Shown: in pieces, positions 44,756 to 56,075 of the stretch
Layout: each line of letters begins with the position of its first letter
Numbering within the stretch: the stretch's first letter is position 1
Assembly (NCBI GenBank): GCA_019638805.1
Contig: JAHBTA010000004.1
Coordinates: forward strand, 124,001-188,000
Direction: 5' to 3'
Length of the DNA: 64,000 nucleotides
Origin: Microbacteriaceae bacterium
Lineage (GTDB): Bacteria > Actinomycetota > Actinomycetes > Actinomycetales > Microbacteriaceae
Notes under the pieces: generated by a model
What the model was told of the DNA's origin: nothing
Databases searched by the model: none
The model's input: only the letters and a program-made list of their open reading frames with translations
Program-made: the position numbers and the translations under genes

Positions 44756-45889
44756 GTGGACGTCGAAGCCGAGCCCCTGGAACGCCTGCGCCAGCGCACC
44801 TCGGAGAAGTGGCGGGCGTACCCGCCCGACGTGCTTCCGCTGTTCGTCGCCGAGATGGACTACCCGCTGGCCCCGCCGATCGTCGACGCCGTGGTCGAGC
44901 GGGTGCGCGCCTCCGACTCCGGCTACGTGTCGGGGGCGGCGGATGCGGGGGTCGCCTTCGCCGGGTTCGCCGAGCGCCGCTGGGGGTGGCACCTCGACCC
45001 GTCCCGGGTGCGCATCACCACCGATGTGAGCGTCGCGATCGTCGAGGTGCTGCGCCGGGTGATCTCGCCGGGCGACGGCGTCGTCATCACCTCGCCGGTG
45101 TATGCGCCGTTCGCCGATCTCGTCGCCGAGGCCGGCGGTCGGGTCGTCGACGTGCCGCTCGGGCCGGATCATGCGCTCGACATCGGGGCGATCGACGCGG
45201 CCCTCGGTGATGGAGCCCGAGCCGTTCTGATCAGCAACCCGCACAACCCGCTCGGCCTGCCGCATCCCGCCGACGCGCTGGCCAGGCTCGCCGCGATCGC
45301 CGCCGCGCACGGGGCGCATGTCGTCGCCGACGAGATCCACGGTCCGCTGACCTGGGACGCGAGCGCGTTCACCCCGTTCGCCTCGGTGTCGGATGCGGCG
45401 CGCGAGTGGGGCGTGACCGTCACCTCCGCGAGCAAGGCCTGGAACCTCGCCGGGTTCAAGTGCGCGCTCATGGTGGCAGCATCCGATCGGGGCCTCGCGG
45501 TGCTCGACGGCATGTTCGAGGAGGTGACCTTCCGCACGTCGATCCTCGGGTATCACGCGACGGTGGCGGCGTTCACGCACGGCGACGAGTGGCTCGACGG
45601 GGCGATCGCGGCGATCCGCTCGTCGTCGCAGCTGCTCGAAAATCTGCTCGCCTCGGAACTGCCCGAGGTCGGGTACACGCCCCCGAGCGCCTCGTACCTC
45701 GCGTGGCTCGACATGCGCGGGCTCGCGTGGGGGGACGACCCCGCGGGGCATGCCCTGGAGGCGGGACGTGTGGCGCTCAACTCAGGCCTGACGTTCGGGC
45801 CTTCCGGCGCGGGTTTCGCGCGCCTGAACTTCGCGTGCTCCCCCGAGGTCCTCGGCGAGGCCGTCCGCCGCCTGGCCGCCGCCCGCTGA
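44756..45889 (+). CDS. PatB/MalY-type PLP aminotransferase, probable C-S lyase
   Basis: 377 residues of fold-type I PLP enzymes. The N-terminal SEKWRAYPPDVLPLFVAEMDYPLAPPI is the MalY/PatB signature; ISNPHNPLG, VVADEIHGPLTW and the PLP-lysine block TSASKAWNLAGFKCA follow. MalY/PatB enzymes mostly cleave cystathionine or other cysteine conjugates to pyruvate, ammonia and a thiol. GTG 44756 is chosen since homology starts at once and no other start lies closer. It converges with guaB across a hairpin terminator. Confidence 0.88.
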   Translation: MDVEAEPLERLRQRTSEKWRAYPPDVLPLFVAEMDYPLAPPIVDAVVERVRASDSGYVSGAADAGVAFAGFAERRWGWHLDPSRVRITTDVSVAIVEVLRRVISPGDGVVITSPVYAPFADLVAEAGGRVVDVPLGPDHALDIGAIDAALGDGARAVLISNPHNPLGLPHPADALARLAAIAAAHGAHVVADEIHGPLTWDASAFTPFASVSDAAREWGVTVTSASKAWNLAGFKCALMVAASDRGLAVLDGMFEEVTFRTSILGYHATVAAFTHGDEWLDGAIAAIRSSSQLLENLLASELPEVGYTPPSASYLAWLDMRGLAWGDDPAGHALEAGRVALNSGLTFGPSGAGFARLNFACSPEVLGEAVRRLAAAR

Positions 45890-45902
45890 GCCCGCGGGGG
45901 TG

Positions 45903-45934
45903 GCTGCTGTCATGGCTCCCTCTGTGACAGCAGC
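45903..45934. terminator. Bidirectional terminator between PatB-like gene and guaB
   Basis: GCTGCTGTCA (45903-45912) and TGACAGCAGC (45925-45934) form a perfect 10-bp stem with a 12-nt loop. It fills the 54-bp gap between two converging genes, so it can serve both. Confidence 0.65.
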
Positions 45935-45943
45935 AGAGCGGGG

Positions 45944-47552
<1,609 letters not shown>

Positions 47553-47665
47553 TACGGAGGTCGATGTGTGGATGTGGCAACACCACGGCACCGCACGGAA
47601 GGCAAACGTCAACGCGGACGGTCCCCACCGGGCTCCGTCGCGCTCACCCGAGACTTGGAGGTTCG

Positions 47666-49009
47666 GTGACCATCACCCGATCAGCCCTCGCCCGGAGGGT
47701 GCCCAGGACGATCGGGGTTCTGCTCGCGCTGTTCACTGCGGCGTTCGCGGTCATCCTCATGACCGTGAGCCCCGCTTCCGCCGCGCCCTCCGCGGACGGC
47801 GACCCGTACCGCGTGAGCGGCAACGTGCAGCTCGATGGCGAACCCCTCGAAGGCGTCCGGCTCACCATCGACGGGCCCGGCGGCCTGCAGGAGGTGGTGA
47901 CGGACGCGAACGGGCAGTGGAAGGTCGGCGTCCCCGAGAAGAACGAGACGTACGTCGTGACCCTCGACGAGGAGACCCTCCCGGCGGGCATCGCCGTGGT
48001 GGACCCCGAGGATGACACGCCCAACGTCAAGGAGGCCGAGGTCGGCCAGGGCGGCCGCGTCACGGTCAACTTCTTCATCGGCGAGGGCGAACGGCACGTG
48101 ACGAGCTTCTTCGACCAGTTCGTCCAGCGTTCGGTGACCGGCATCAGCTTCGGCCTCATGCTCGCACTCGCGGCGGTGGGCCTGACTCTGGTCTACGGGA
48201 CGACCGCGATCGCCAACTTCGCGCACGCCGAGATGGTGACCTTCGGGCCGATCGTCGTGGGCGCGGTCGCCGCGGCGGCCACCGCGGCGATGCCGATCGA
48301 GGCGGCGCTGGCCGTCGCCATCGTCATCGCGATCGTGCTGAGCGCGGGCCTGGGGCTCTTCCTCGACGTGGTGATCTGGCGACCGCTGCGGCGGCGGCGG
48401 GTCGGCGTGGTGCAGCTCATGATCGTGAGCATCGGGCTCTCGCTCACCATGCGCTACCTCTTCCAGTTCTTCATCGGCGGGGGCACCACGCAGCTCCCGT
48501 TCGCGGCCATGGAGAAGATCCCGCTGTTCGGCGTCGTTCAGATGAGCTGGATCGACATCGCCAGCATCGTCATCAGCATCGTCGTGATCGTCGCGTTCGC
48601 CCTCTGGCTGAGCTACTCGCGGGTGGGCAAGGCGACCCGCGCGATCTCCGACAACTCGCCGCTCGCCGCCGCATCCGGCATCGACGTGGATGCCGTGGTG
48701 CGGGTGGTCTGGGTGCTCGCCGGCGCGATGGCCGGTCTCGCCGGGATCCTGTACGCCTACTACCGTCCGGGGCTCAAGTGGGACATGGGCACCCAGGTGC
48801 TGCTGCTCATGTTCGCCGCCGTCACCCTCGGCGGTCTGGGCACCGCCTTCGGCGCTCTCATCGGATCGATCATCGTGGGTCTGCTCGTCGAGCTGTCCAC
48901 GTTGTGGATCCCGGCGGACCTCAAGTTCGCGGGCGCGCTGTTCATCCTCATCGTCATCCTGCTGTTCCGCCCACAGGGCATCCTCGGCCGCCGAGAAAGG
49001 ATCGGGTAG
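47666..49009 (+). CDS. livH: LivH-type branched-chain amino acid permease with N-terminal secreted domain
   Basis: 447 residues, about 150 more than usual LivH. Residues 1-40 form a signal-peptide-like segment (RTIGVLLALFTAAFAVIL, ending SPASAA). Residues about 46-138 look like a carboxypeptidase-regulatory/transthyretin-like beta domain (YRVSGNVQLDGEPLEGVRLT, VTDANGQWKVGVP). From about 150 the standard permease begins: GISFGLMLALAAVGLTLVYG, then IANFAHAEMVTFG, with about eight helices. The added domain would lie outside the membrane, near the substrate-binding protein. GTG 47666 with GGAGG upstream gives a clean signal peptide; ATG 47564 in the same frame is an alternative. Confidence 0.85.
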   Translation: MTITRSALARRVPRTIGVLLALFTAAFAVILMTVSPASAAPSADGDPYRVSGNVQLDGEPLEGVRLTIDGPGGLQEVVTDANGQWKVGVPEKNETYVVTLDEETLPAGIAVVDPEDDTPNVKEAEVGQGGRVTVNFFIGEGERHVTSFFDQFVQRSVTGISFGLMLALAAVGLTLVYGTTAIANFAHAEMVTFGPIVVGAVAAAATAAMPIEAALAVAIVIAIVLSAGLGLFLDVVIWRPLRRRRVGVVQLMIVSIGLSLTMRYLFQFFIGGGTTQLPFAAMEKIPLFGVVQMSWIDIASIVISIVVIVAFALWLSYSRVGKATRAISDNSPLAAASGIDVDAVVRVVWVLAGAMAGLAGILYAYYRPGLKWDMGTQVLLLMFAAVTLGGLGTAFGALIGSIIVGLLVELSTLWIPADLKFAGALFILIVILLFRPQGILGRRERIG

Positions 49010-49015
49010 CACCCC

Positions 49016-49985
<970 letters not shown>

Positions 49986-49996
<11 letters not shown>

Positions 49997-51008
49997 CGCA
50001 CCGGGCAAGAAGAAGCCCACGGCATCCCGGAAGAAGGCGGCGGTCGCCGAGGCTCCCCGGCCCTCCGCCCCGAAGCAGCGGGAGAAGTCGACCGGCCTGC
50101 ACATCGGCGAGGCGGCGCCCGGCGTGGCCAAGGTCGACCCGATCATCGTCGCGGACGGCGTGCGCCGCACCTTCGGCGGTCTCACCGCCGTCGATGTGGA
50201 GCACGTCGAGATCCCGCGCGGCGCCATCACGGCGCTCATCGGGCCCAACGGGGCGGGCAAGACCACCCTGTTCAACCTGCTGACCGGGTTCGACAAGCCG
50301 GATGCCGGCAGCTGGGTCTTCGACGGCAGCTCGCTGTCCGGCGTCCCGGCCTTCAAGGTGTCACGGATGGGTCAGGTGCGCACCTTCCAGCTGACCAAGG
50401 CGCTGGGCCTGCTCACGGTCGTCGAGAACATGAAGCTCGGCGCGAAGGGGCAGAAGGGCGAGAAGTTCTGGCACAGCCTCGTTCCCGCCCTCTGGAGGGC
50501 GCAGGACGACGAGATCGAGGAGCGGGCCATGCGCCTGCTCACCAAGTTCAAGCTGGACGCCAAGGCTGACGACTTCGCTGCCTCGCTCTCGGGCGGGCAG
50601 CGCAAGCTGCTCGAGATGGCGCGCGCGCTCATGAGCGAGCCGCAGCTGGTCATGCTGGACGAACCCATGGCGGGGGTGAACCCGGCGCTGACCCAGTCGC
50701 TGCTCGACCACATCCTCGACCTGAAGGACGAGGGCATGACGGTGCTCTTCGTCGAGCACGACATGCACATGGTGCGCCACATCGCCGACTGGGTCATCGT
50801 CATGGCCGAGGGGCGCGTGGTCGCCGAGGGCGACCCGGTCACCGTGATGAAGAACCCGGCGGTCGTGGACGCCTACCTGGGCGCGCATCAGGACGTCGAT
50901 CTGGGCGTGGTCACCGGTCGCTACGGCGACGGGAAGGCCGGGGCCGGCGTGACTGCCGCGCAGATCGAGGCGGAGGGCCGGGCCGAGTTGGAGGACGAGG
51001 AGAAGTGA
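49986..51008 (+). CDS. livG: LivG-type ATPase
   Basis: 340 residues. The first ~50 residues are a Lys/Ala/Pro-rich extension absent from most LivG; the ATPase proper starts at IIVADGVRRTFGGLTAVD. Walker A LIGPNGAGKTTLFNLL, signature LSGGQRKLLEMARAL and Walker B LVMLDEPMAGVNP with H-loop VEHDMHMV are intact. The C-terminus is also extended and acidic. The start is TTG 49986 within livM; homology does not fix the exact start because the extension is variable. Confidence 0.92.
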
Positions 51009-51745
51009 GCACAGCGACCGCGACGACGACCCCCGTCGTCCTCATCGACAACGTGGTGGCCGGCTACCTGCCGGGCGTCAACATCCTCAACGGCTGCTCG
51101 CTGGTGGCCGAGCAGGGCGAGCTCATCGGCATCATCGGACCCAACGGAGCCGGTAAGTCGACCCTGCTGAAGGCCATCTTCGGTCAGGTCAACATCCGCA
51201 GCGGCACGGTCAACCTGGAGGGCGAGGACATCACCGGCCTGCGCGCGAACAAGCTCGTTCAGCGCGGGGTGGGCATGGTGCCCCAGACCAACAACGTGTT
51301 CCCCTCGCTCACCATCGAGGAGAACCTGCAGATGGGGCTCTATCAGCGTCCGAAGGCCTACCGGGAGCGCCTCGAGTTCGTGACCGGCATCTTCGCCGAG
51401 CTGGGCAAGCGCCTCAAGCAGCGCGCGGGCTCGCTCTCCGGCGGCGAGCGCCAGATGGTGGCCATGTCGCGCGCGCTCATGATGGACCCCAAGGTGCTGC
51501 TGCTCGACGAGCCCAGCGCGGGCCTGTCCCCCGTGCGGCAGGACGAGGCGTTCATCCGGGTCTCGGAGATCAACAAGGCCGGCGTGACGACCATCATGGT
51601 CGAGCAGAACGCGCGCCGCTGCCTGCAGATCTGCGACCGCGGCTACGTGCTCGACCAGGGCCGCGACGCCTACACGGGCTCGGGGCGGGAGCTGCTGAAC
51701 GACCCGAAGGTCACCGAGCTCTACCTCGGAACCCTCGGCGCGTAG
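51005..51745 (+). CDS. livF: LivF-type ATPase
   Basis: 246 residues, normal length. Walker A IIGPNGAGKSTLLKAIF, QTNNVFPSLTIEENLQMG, signature LSGGERQMVAMSRAL and Walker B VLLLDEPSAGLSP. GTG 51005 overlaps the livG stop (GTGA). Pairs with LivG to power amino acid import. A GC hairpin follows at 51761-51784. Confidence 0.94.
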   Translation: MSTATATTTPVVLIDNVVAGYLPGVNILNGCSLVAEQGELIGIIGPNGAGKSTLLKAIFGQVNIRSGTVNLEGEDITGLRANKLVQRGVGMVPQTNNVFPSLTIEENLQMGLYQRPKAYRERLEFVTGIFAELGKRLKQRAGSLSGGERQMVAMSRALMMDPKVLLLDEPSAGLSPVRQDEAFIRVSEINKAGVTTIMVEQNARRCLQICDRGYVLDQGRDAYTGSGRELLNDPKVTELYLGTLGA

Positions 51746-51760
51746 AGCCCGCACGACGAC

Positions 51761-51784
51761 GGCCCCCGGCGCGAGTCGGGGGCC
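51761..51784 (+). terminator. Terminator after livF
   Basis: GGCCCCCG (51761-51768) pairs perfectly with CGGGGGCC (51777-51784) around an 8-nt loop, 15 bp after the livF stop. There is no T-tract, as is common in high-GC actinobacteria. Confidence 0.6.
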
Positions 51785-51802
51785 GCTCTGCGTCCGGCTC
51801 GC

Positions 51803-51897
51803 GACCGAATGCAGGAGATCGTGAGCGGATGCGGGGCCGGGGTCCCGCATCCATTGCGTCGGAGCTGGGGCCGCTCACGAATCTCCTGCATTCGGTC
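51803..51897. repeat. REPIN-like inverted-repeat element, copy 3
   Basis: Terminal 17-bp inverted repeats GACCGAATGCAGGAGAT (51803-51819; inverted copy 51881-51897) match copies 1 and 2 except A to G at one position. Inside them a second perfect pair, GTGAGCGG/CCGCTCAC, extends the stem. The interior (about 60 bp) is unrelated to the other copies but contains its own 9-bp hairpin (GGATGCGGG/CCCGCATCC). It lies between the converging livF and livJ genes. Confidence 0.85.
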
Positions 51898-51928
51898 AAC
51901 CGCCAGCGGATGACGGGGGAACGGGAAA

Positions 51929-51952
51929 GGCCCCGGTCCGAAGACCAGGGCC
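51929..51952 (-). terminator. Terminator after livJ
   Basis: GGCCCCGGT (51929-51937) and ACCAGGGCC (51944-51952) form a 9-bp stem with one mismatch; on the minus strand it is followed by TTTCCCGTT. It lies 24 bp after the livJ stop. Confidence 0.65.
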
Positions 51953-51975
51953 CCTCCGTGACGGGACGAGCGCTA

Positions 51976-53238
51976 TCAGCCGTTGTAGGCCGAGTAGTTG
52001 TTGTCGTCACCGTACTGGTAGATGCCGATCGACGCCTCGGTCGGGTCGCCGACCTCGTCGAACGTGATCGGACCGGAGATGCCGTCGTAATCGGCGACGC
52101 CGCCGCCCACGATGATGGCAGCGCACTCCGCGTACGAGGTGCACTTGGTGCCGTTGCCCGAGCCGCCGGAGACCTCCTGCAGCTTGCCCGCGATGTCACC
52201 CGGGTCGGTCGAGCCGGCCGCCAGGGCGCCCAGCGCGATCAGCGTGGCGGCGTCGAAGGACTCGGCCGCGTAGCTGTAGTCGGTCAGCGCGTCGCCGCCG
52301 GTCGACGAGAGGAACTCGTCGAGCGAGTCGGTGAAGCCCTTGATCGAGTCGACCGTGAGGCCGGGCAGGGTGCCCTTCGCCCCGGTGAGCGAGCCCGCCG
52401 GGAAGGTGTCGCCGAAGTTGGCCAGGTTGCCGTCGACGAAGTACATCTTGTCGGCCGGGAACTTGCCGAACAGCGCCGGCAGGATCGTCTTGATCTCGTC
52501 GAACGTGATCAGCGCGAGCGCGTCCGGGTCCGCAGCCAGCACGGTGCTGATCTGCGAGTCGAACGTGGTGTCACCCGTGTTGTACGTCGGCGCAGCGACG
52601 ACGGTGCCGCCGGCGGCCTCGAAGGCCTCCGTGACGTACTTCGCCAGGCCGGTGCCGTACGAGTCGTTCAGCACCAGGATGCCCAGGGTCTGGTTCCCGT
52701 CCTCCGCGATGAGGTTGCCGAGCACCTGGCCCTGCAGCACGTCCGACGGCGCGGTGCGGAAGTACAGCCCGTTGTCGTCGTAGGTGGTGAAGGCGTCCGA
52801 GGTGTTGGCAGGCGAGAACTGGATCACGCCGGCGCCGGTCACCTGGTCGATGAACTGCAGCGAGACACCCGACGACGCGGCACCGATGATGGCCGAGACG
52901 TCCTCGCCGAGCAGGCGGGGGATCTCGGTCTCGTATGCCTTGTTGTCGGTGTCGCCGGAGTCGCCGTAGACGACGTCGAGGCTCAGCCCGGTGTCGGCGG
53001 TGGCCTCGTTGACCAGCGACGCCGCGTAGGCGACACCGGCCTCCTCGGGCGGCCCGAGGAAGGCGAGGTTACCGGTCTGGGGCAGCGCGGTACCGATCTT
53101 GAGGGCCAGGTCCTGGACCTCGCCGCCACCGCCGCCGTTGTCGGTGGCCTGGCAACCGCTGAGGACCAGCGCAGCCGACGCGAAGACCGCGCCCGCCCCG
53201 ATGGTGGCCTTCAGAGACCGCGAACGAATGATGCTCAT
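51976..53238 (-). CDS. livJ: Branched-chain amino acid ABC transporter substrate-binding lipoprotein
   Basis: 420 residues. The signal peptide ends in a lipobox (ALVLSGC, Cys about 28), so it is anchored to the outer face of the membrane. The rest is a periplasmic-binding-protein type 1 fold of the Leu/Ile/Val family: LKIGTALPQTGNLAFLGPP, AIIGAASSGVSLQFIDQV and ILVLNDSYGTGLAKY. It lies on the opposite strand from livHMGF and converges with livF, so it is expressed from its own promoter. GGAG precedes the ATG by 4 nt. Amino acid specificity cannot be told. Confidence 0.92.
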   Translation of the reverse strand: MSIIRSRSLKATIGAGAVFASAALVLSGCQATDNGGGGGEVQDLALKIGTALPQTGNLAFLGPPEEAGVAYAASLVNEATADTGLSLDVVYGDSGDTDNKAYETEIPRLLGEDVSAIIGAASSGVSLQFIDQVTGAGVIQFSPANTSDAFTTYDDNGLYFRTAPSDVLQGQVLGNLIAEDGNQTLGILVLNDSYGTGLAKYVTEAFEAAGGTVVAAPTYNTGDTTFDSQISTVLAADPDALALITFDEIKTILPALFGKFPADKMYFVDGNLANFGDTFPAGSLTGAKGTLPGLTVDSIKGFTDSLDEFLSSTGGDALTDYSYAAESFDAATLIALGALAAGSTDPGDIAGKLQEVSGGSGNGTKCTSYAECAAIIVGGGVADYDGISGPITFDEVGDPTEASIGIYQYGDDNNYSAYNG

Positions 53239-53392
53239 GTCGCTCCTTGTTCTTCTTACAGGACAGCGGCGCCGGTGGGGCCGACGCCTGCAACTGACAC
53301 TAACGAAGTAGGCGCCGGAATACGACGAATGGCAGTCACAAGGGCGTAACGGGTCGAGATCGTTCCAGGGGGCCCGAAACGTCCCACTCGGC

Positions 53393-54328
53393 TCACACCG
53401 GCTCGGTGACGACCCGTCTCTGCGCCCGCCCGTTCGTGAGCATGTCGATCGTGAGCACGACGAGGGCCACCCAGACCAGGCCGAAGCCGATCCAGCGCTC
53501 GGTCGGCATGGCCTCGTGCAGCACGACGACCCCGATGAGGAACTGGATGACGGGGGCGAAGTACTGGGTGAGGCCGATGTAGACCAGCGGCAGGCGACGC
53601 GCGCCCGCCGCGAAGAGCAGCAGCGGGATGGCGGTCAGCGCCCCGGCGCACAGCGACAGCAGCAGGTGCGGGGTGCCCGCCGTGCCCGTCACGATGCCGC
53701 CGCCCGCCGTGGCCACGACGACGAGCACGACGATGGCGACCGGAGCGAGAACCGCGGTCTCCAGGGTCAGGCCGCTCACGGCATCCACCTCATCGCCCAC
53801 GCGCTTCTTGATGTAGCCGTAGATGCCGAACGAGAAGGCCAGCACGAGGCCGATCCAGGGCACCGATCCGTATCCGATGGTGATGACCAGGATGGCGAGC
53901 GCCGACACCGCGACCGCGACCCACTGCGCGGGCCGCAGCCGCTCGCGCAGGAACACCACCCCCAGCAGAACGGTCACGATCGGGTTGATGAAGTACCCGA
54001 GCGACCCCTCCACCACGTGTCCGCCGAGGACCGCGACGACGTACACCTGCCAGTTGACGTAGATGAGGGCTCCGGCGAGCGTCATGGCGCCCAGCACGCG
54101 GCGCTTGCGCGCCAGAGCCAGGAACGGCCGCCAGGCGCGTGTCACGGTCAGCAGGAGCGCGCAGAAGCCCAACGCCAACAGGATGCGCAGGGCGACGACC
54201 TCCCACGGCCCGGTGGGCGCCAGCAGCACGAAGTAGAGCGGCAGCAGCCCCCACAGCACGTACGCCGCGATCGCGTACCCGAGCCCGGCGCCGAAGCCCC
54301 TGGGGGGAGGTGGTGGGGCTGCGGGCAC
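53393..54328 (-). CDS. rarD: RarD protein, EamA/DMT transporter
   Basis: 311 residues with ten membrane helices in two EamA repeats. GLGYAIAAYVLWGLLPLYF near the start, INWQVYVVAV-like VNWQVYVVAVLGGHVVEGSL and YFINPIVTVLLGVVFLRERL are typical of RarD. The substrate is unknown (chloramphenicol-sensitivity annotation in relatives is old and uncertain). GTG 54326-54328 is supported by a -10-like TACGCT (54340-54335) 6 nt upstream. Confidence 0.88.
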   Translation of the reverse strand: MPAAPPPPPRGFGAGLGYAIAAYVLWGLLPLYFVLLAPTGPWEVVALRILLALGFCALLLTVTRAWRPFLALARKRRVLGAMTLAGALIYVNWQVYVVAVLGGHVVEGSLGYFINPIVTVLLGVVFLRERLRPAQWVAVAVSALAILVITIGYGSVPWIGLVLAFSFGIYGYIKKRVGDEVDAVSGLTLETAVLAPVAIVVLVVVATAGGGIVTGTAGTPHLLLSLCAGALTAIPLLLFAAGARRLPLVYIGLTQYFAPVIQFLIGVVVLHEAMPTERWIGFGLVWVALVVLTIDMLTNGRAQRRVVTEPV

Positions 54329-54367
54329 CCGGTCAGCGTAGTCCCGACCGGACGGCCCGCGGGACGC

Positions 54368-54400
54368 GAAGAGCCCCGTGGCAGCACCACGGGGCTCTTC
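54368..54400 (-). terminator. Terminator after groES
   Basis: GAAGAGCCCCGTGG and CCACGGGGCTCTTC form a perfect 14-bp stem with a 5-nt loop, 20 bp after the groES stop and before rarD. One of the strongest hairpins in the window. Confidence 0.8.
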
Positions 54401-54420
54401 GGCGGTATTCGGTGGGGCGG

Positions 54421-54717
54421 TTACCGCACCACGATCGCGAGCACGTCGCGCGCGGACAGGACCAGCAGGTCCTCCCCGTTGAGCTTGACCTCGGTGCCGC
54501 CGTACTTCGAGTAGATGACCTTGTCGCCGACCGCGACGTCGAGGGGCACGCGGTTGCCGTTGTCGTCGATGCGGCCGGGGCCCACGGCCACGACCTCGCC
54601 CTCCTGGGGCTTCTCCTTCGCGGTGTCGGGGATCACGAGACCCGACGCCGTGACCTCCTCGGCCTCGACCTGGCGGATGACGATGCGATCTTCGAGCGGC
54701 TTGATGGAGACCGACAC
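54421..54717 (-). CDS. groES: GroES co-chaperonin
   Basis: 98 residues, the normal size. [40 protein letters not shown] and [15 protein letters not shown] are the family blocks, with the mobile loop at about 18-34. Caps GroEL during protein folding. The start is GTG 54715-54717 after AGAGG. No groEL follows; a strong terminator does, so groES is a single-gene unit here. Two CIRCE operators and a promoter (TTGAGA-17-TAGAGT) upstream show HrcA control. Confidence 0.96.
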   Translation of the reverse strand: MSVSIKPLEDRIVIRQVEAEEVTASGLVIPDTAKEKPQEGEVVAVGPGRIDDNGNRVPLDVAVGDKVIYSKYGGTEVKLNGEDLLVLSARDVLAIVVR

Positions 54718-54743
54718 GGATGACCTCTTTCTCAAAACTCCGG

Positions 54744-54770
54744 TTGGCACACTCCCTTCGAGAGTGCCAG
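54744..54770 (-). promoter_or_regulatory. CIRCE operator 1 of groES
   Basis: TTGGCACAC, 9 nt, GAGTGCCAG: an inverted repeat with correct CIRCE spacing and core (consensus TTAGCACTC-N9-GAGTGCTAA). It lies just downstream of the predicted transcription start, where HrcA would block elongation. Confidence 0.8.
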
Positions 54771-54774
54771 GACA

Positions 54775-54803
54775 ACTCTAGGGCATGATTAGCAGTCTCT
54801 CAA
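54775..54803 (-). promoter_or_regulatory. groES promoter
   Basis: On the minus strand TTGAGA (54803-54798), a 17-bp spacer and TAGAGT (54780-54775). The -35 box lies inside CIRCE 2, and CIRCE 1 lies just after the start of transcription. Confidence 0.7.
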
Positions 54804-54815
54804 CGCGAGTGCCAG
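54789..54815 (-). promoter_or_regulatory. CIRCE operator 2 of groES
   Basis: TTAGCAGTC, 9 nt, GAGTGCCAG. The left arm differs from consensus at one base. It overlaps the -35 region of groES and lies 31 bp before the divergent methyltransferase gene, which it might also affect. Confidence 0.75.
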
Positions 54816-54846
54816 AGGCGGGCGGATGCGCCGGTAGCGTTGCGTC

Positions 54847-56022
54847 ATGGACCTGGCCGAGCTGCGCGCCCTGCTCACGCCCGAGGGTCTGCGACTGCTC
54901 GACGAGGTCGGCACCATCGACGACTCCACGGATGTGGTGCGGGCGGTCTCGCGCCTGCGGGCCGCCGGGCACTCCCCCATCCTGGTCGCCGCCGTGCTCG
55001 GGCAGGCGCGGCTGCGCGCCCGCGCCGTGCCCAAGTTCGGCGACTTCGCGAGCCGCATGCTCTTCACCCCGGACGGCCTCGAGCAGGCCACCCGGCTGCG
55101 CGTCGCGGCCCTGCACGCCGGCCGGTTCGGCGACGCAGGCGTGGATGTCGTGGCCGACCTGGGCTGCGGCATCGGCGCCGACGCGCTCGCCTTCGCCGCC
55201 CTGGACCTCGGGGTCATCGCCGTGGAGCGCGACGAGCTCACGGCCGCCGTGGCCGCCTACAACCTCGCGCCGTTCCCGTCGGCGCGCGTCGAGCTGGGCA
55301 ACGCCGAGGACGCCGACCTGAGCGCGGTGGGCGGTGTCTTCCTCGACCCGGCACGGCGCTCCGCCGGGAGGCGGCTGAGCGATCCGGGGGACTGGTCGCC
55401 CCGGCTCGACTGGGCGCTCGAGCTCGCGCGCGAGCACCCGACCGGGATCAAGCTCGGCCCCGGGCTGCCTCGCGAGCTCATCCCCGACGGCGTCGAGGCG
55501 CAGTGGGTCTCGGTGGACCGCGAGGTCGTCGAGGCGACCCTGTGGTCGGGACCCCTGGCCCGCGAAGGCGTGGGGCGCGCGGCGCTCGTCCTGAGCGATG
55601 CGGGGGCGGTGGAGCTCACCTCCGAGGGCGACAGCGCGGATGCGGAGGCCGGGGCGCTGGGAGGCTACCTGCTCGAGCCGGATCGGGCCGTCATCCGCGC
55701 CCGGCTCATCGGCGACCTGGCGCGCTCGCTGGGCGGGCGGATGCTGGACCCGGAGATCGCCTGGATCACGGCCGACGACGAGCCGAGCACGCCCTTCGGT
55801 CAGGCGTTCCGGGTGATCGAGCGCTTCCCGCTCGACCTGAAGACGCTCAAGCGGGAGCTCGGCACGCGCGGCATCGGCACGCTCGAGATCAAGAAGCGCG
55901 GGGTCGACCTCGACCCGGCCGGCTTCCGTCAGCGGCTCGGCCTGCGCGGGGAGAACGCCGCCACCCTCGTGCTGACGCGTATCGCCGGGGAGCGGGCCGC
56001 GATCCTCGCCGAGCGGGTCTGA
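54847..56022 (+). CDS. Class I SAM-dependent methyltransferase with THUMP-like domain
   Basis: 391 residues. The SAM-binding domain (about 90-260) has VVADLGCGIGADALAFA (motif I), VIAVERDE and FLDPARRSAGRRL. The C-terminal region (about 300-390) matches the THUMP-like domain found in this family (FPLDLKTLKRELGTRGIGTL, then IKKRGVDLDPAGFRQRL). It probably methylates an RNA; the target is unknown. The ATG lies 6 nt after a -10-like TAGCGT (54835-54840). Divergent from groES. Confidence 0.85.
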   Translation: MDLAELRALLTPEGLRLLDEVGTIDDSTDVVRAVSRLRAAGHSPILVAAVLGQARLRARAVPKFGDFASRMLFTPDGLEQATRLRVAALHAGRFGDAGVDVVADLGCGIGADALAFAALDLGVIAVERDELTAAVAAYNLAPFPSARVELGNAEDADLSAVGGVFLDPARRSAGRRLSDPGDWSPRLDWALELAREHPTGIKLGPGLPRELIPDGVEAQWVSVDREVVEATLWSGPLAREGVGRAALVLSDAGAVELTSEGDSADAEAGALGGYLLEPDRAVIRARLIGDLARSLGGRMLDPEIAWITADDEPSTPFGQAFRVIERFPLDLKTLKRELGTRGIGTLEIKKRGVDLDPAGFRQRLGLRGENAATLVLTRIAGERAAILAERV

Positions 56023-56075
56023 GGGCGCACGAGGGCCCCGCACGAGGTTCCGAAGGACGGCCCCGCACGAACGAG

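Noticed and set aside
54421-54717. groES without groEL as evidence of gene loss
   Set aside because: In many actinobacteria groEL genes lie elsewhere, and a strong terminator after groES shows it is a stable single-gene unit.
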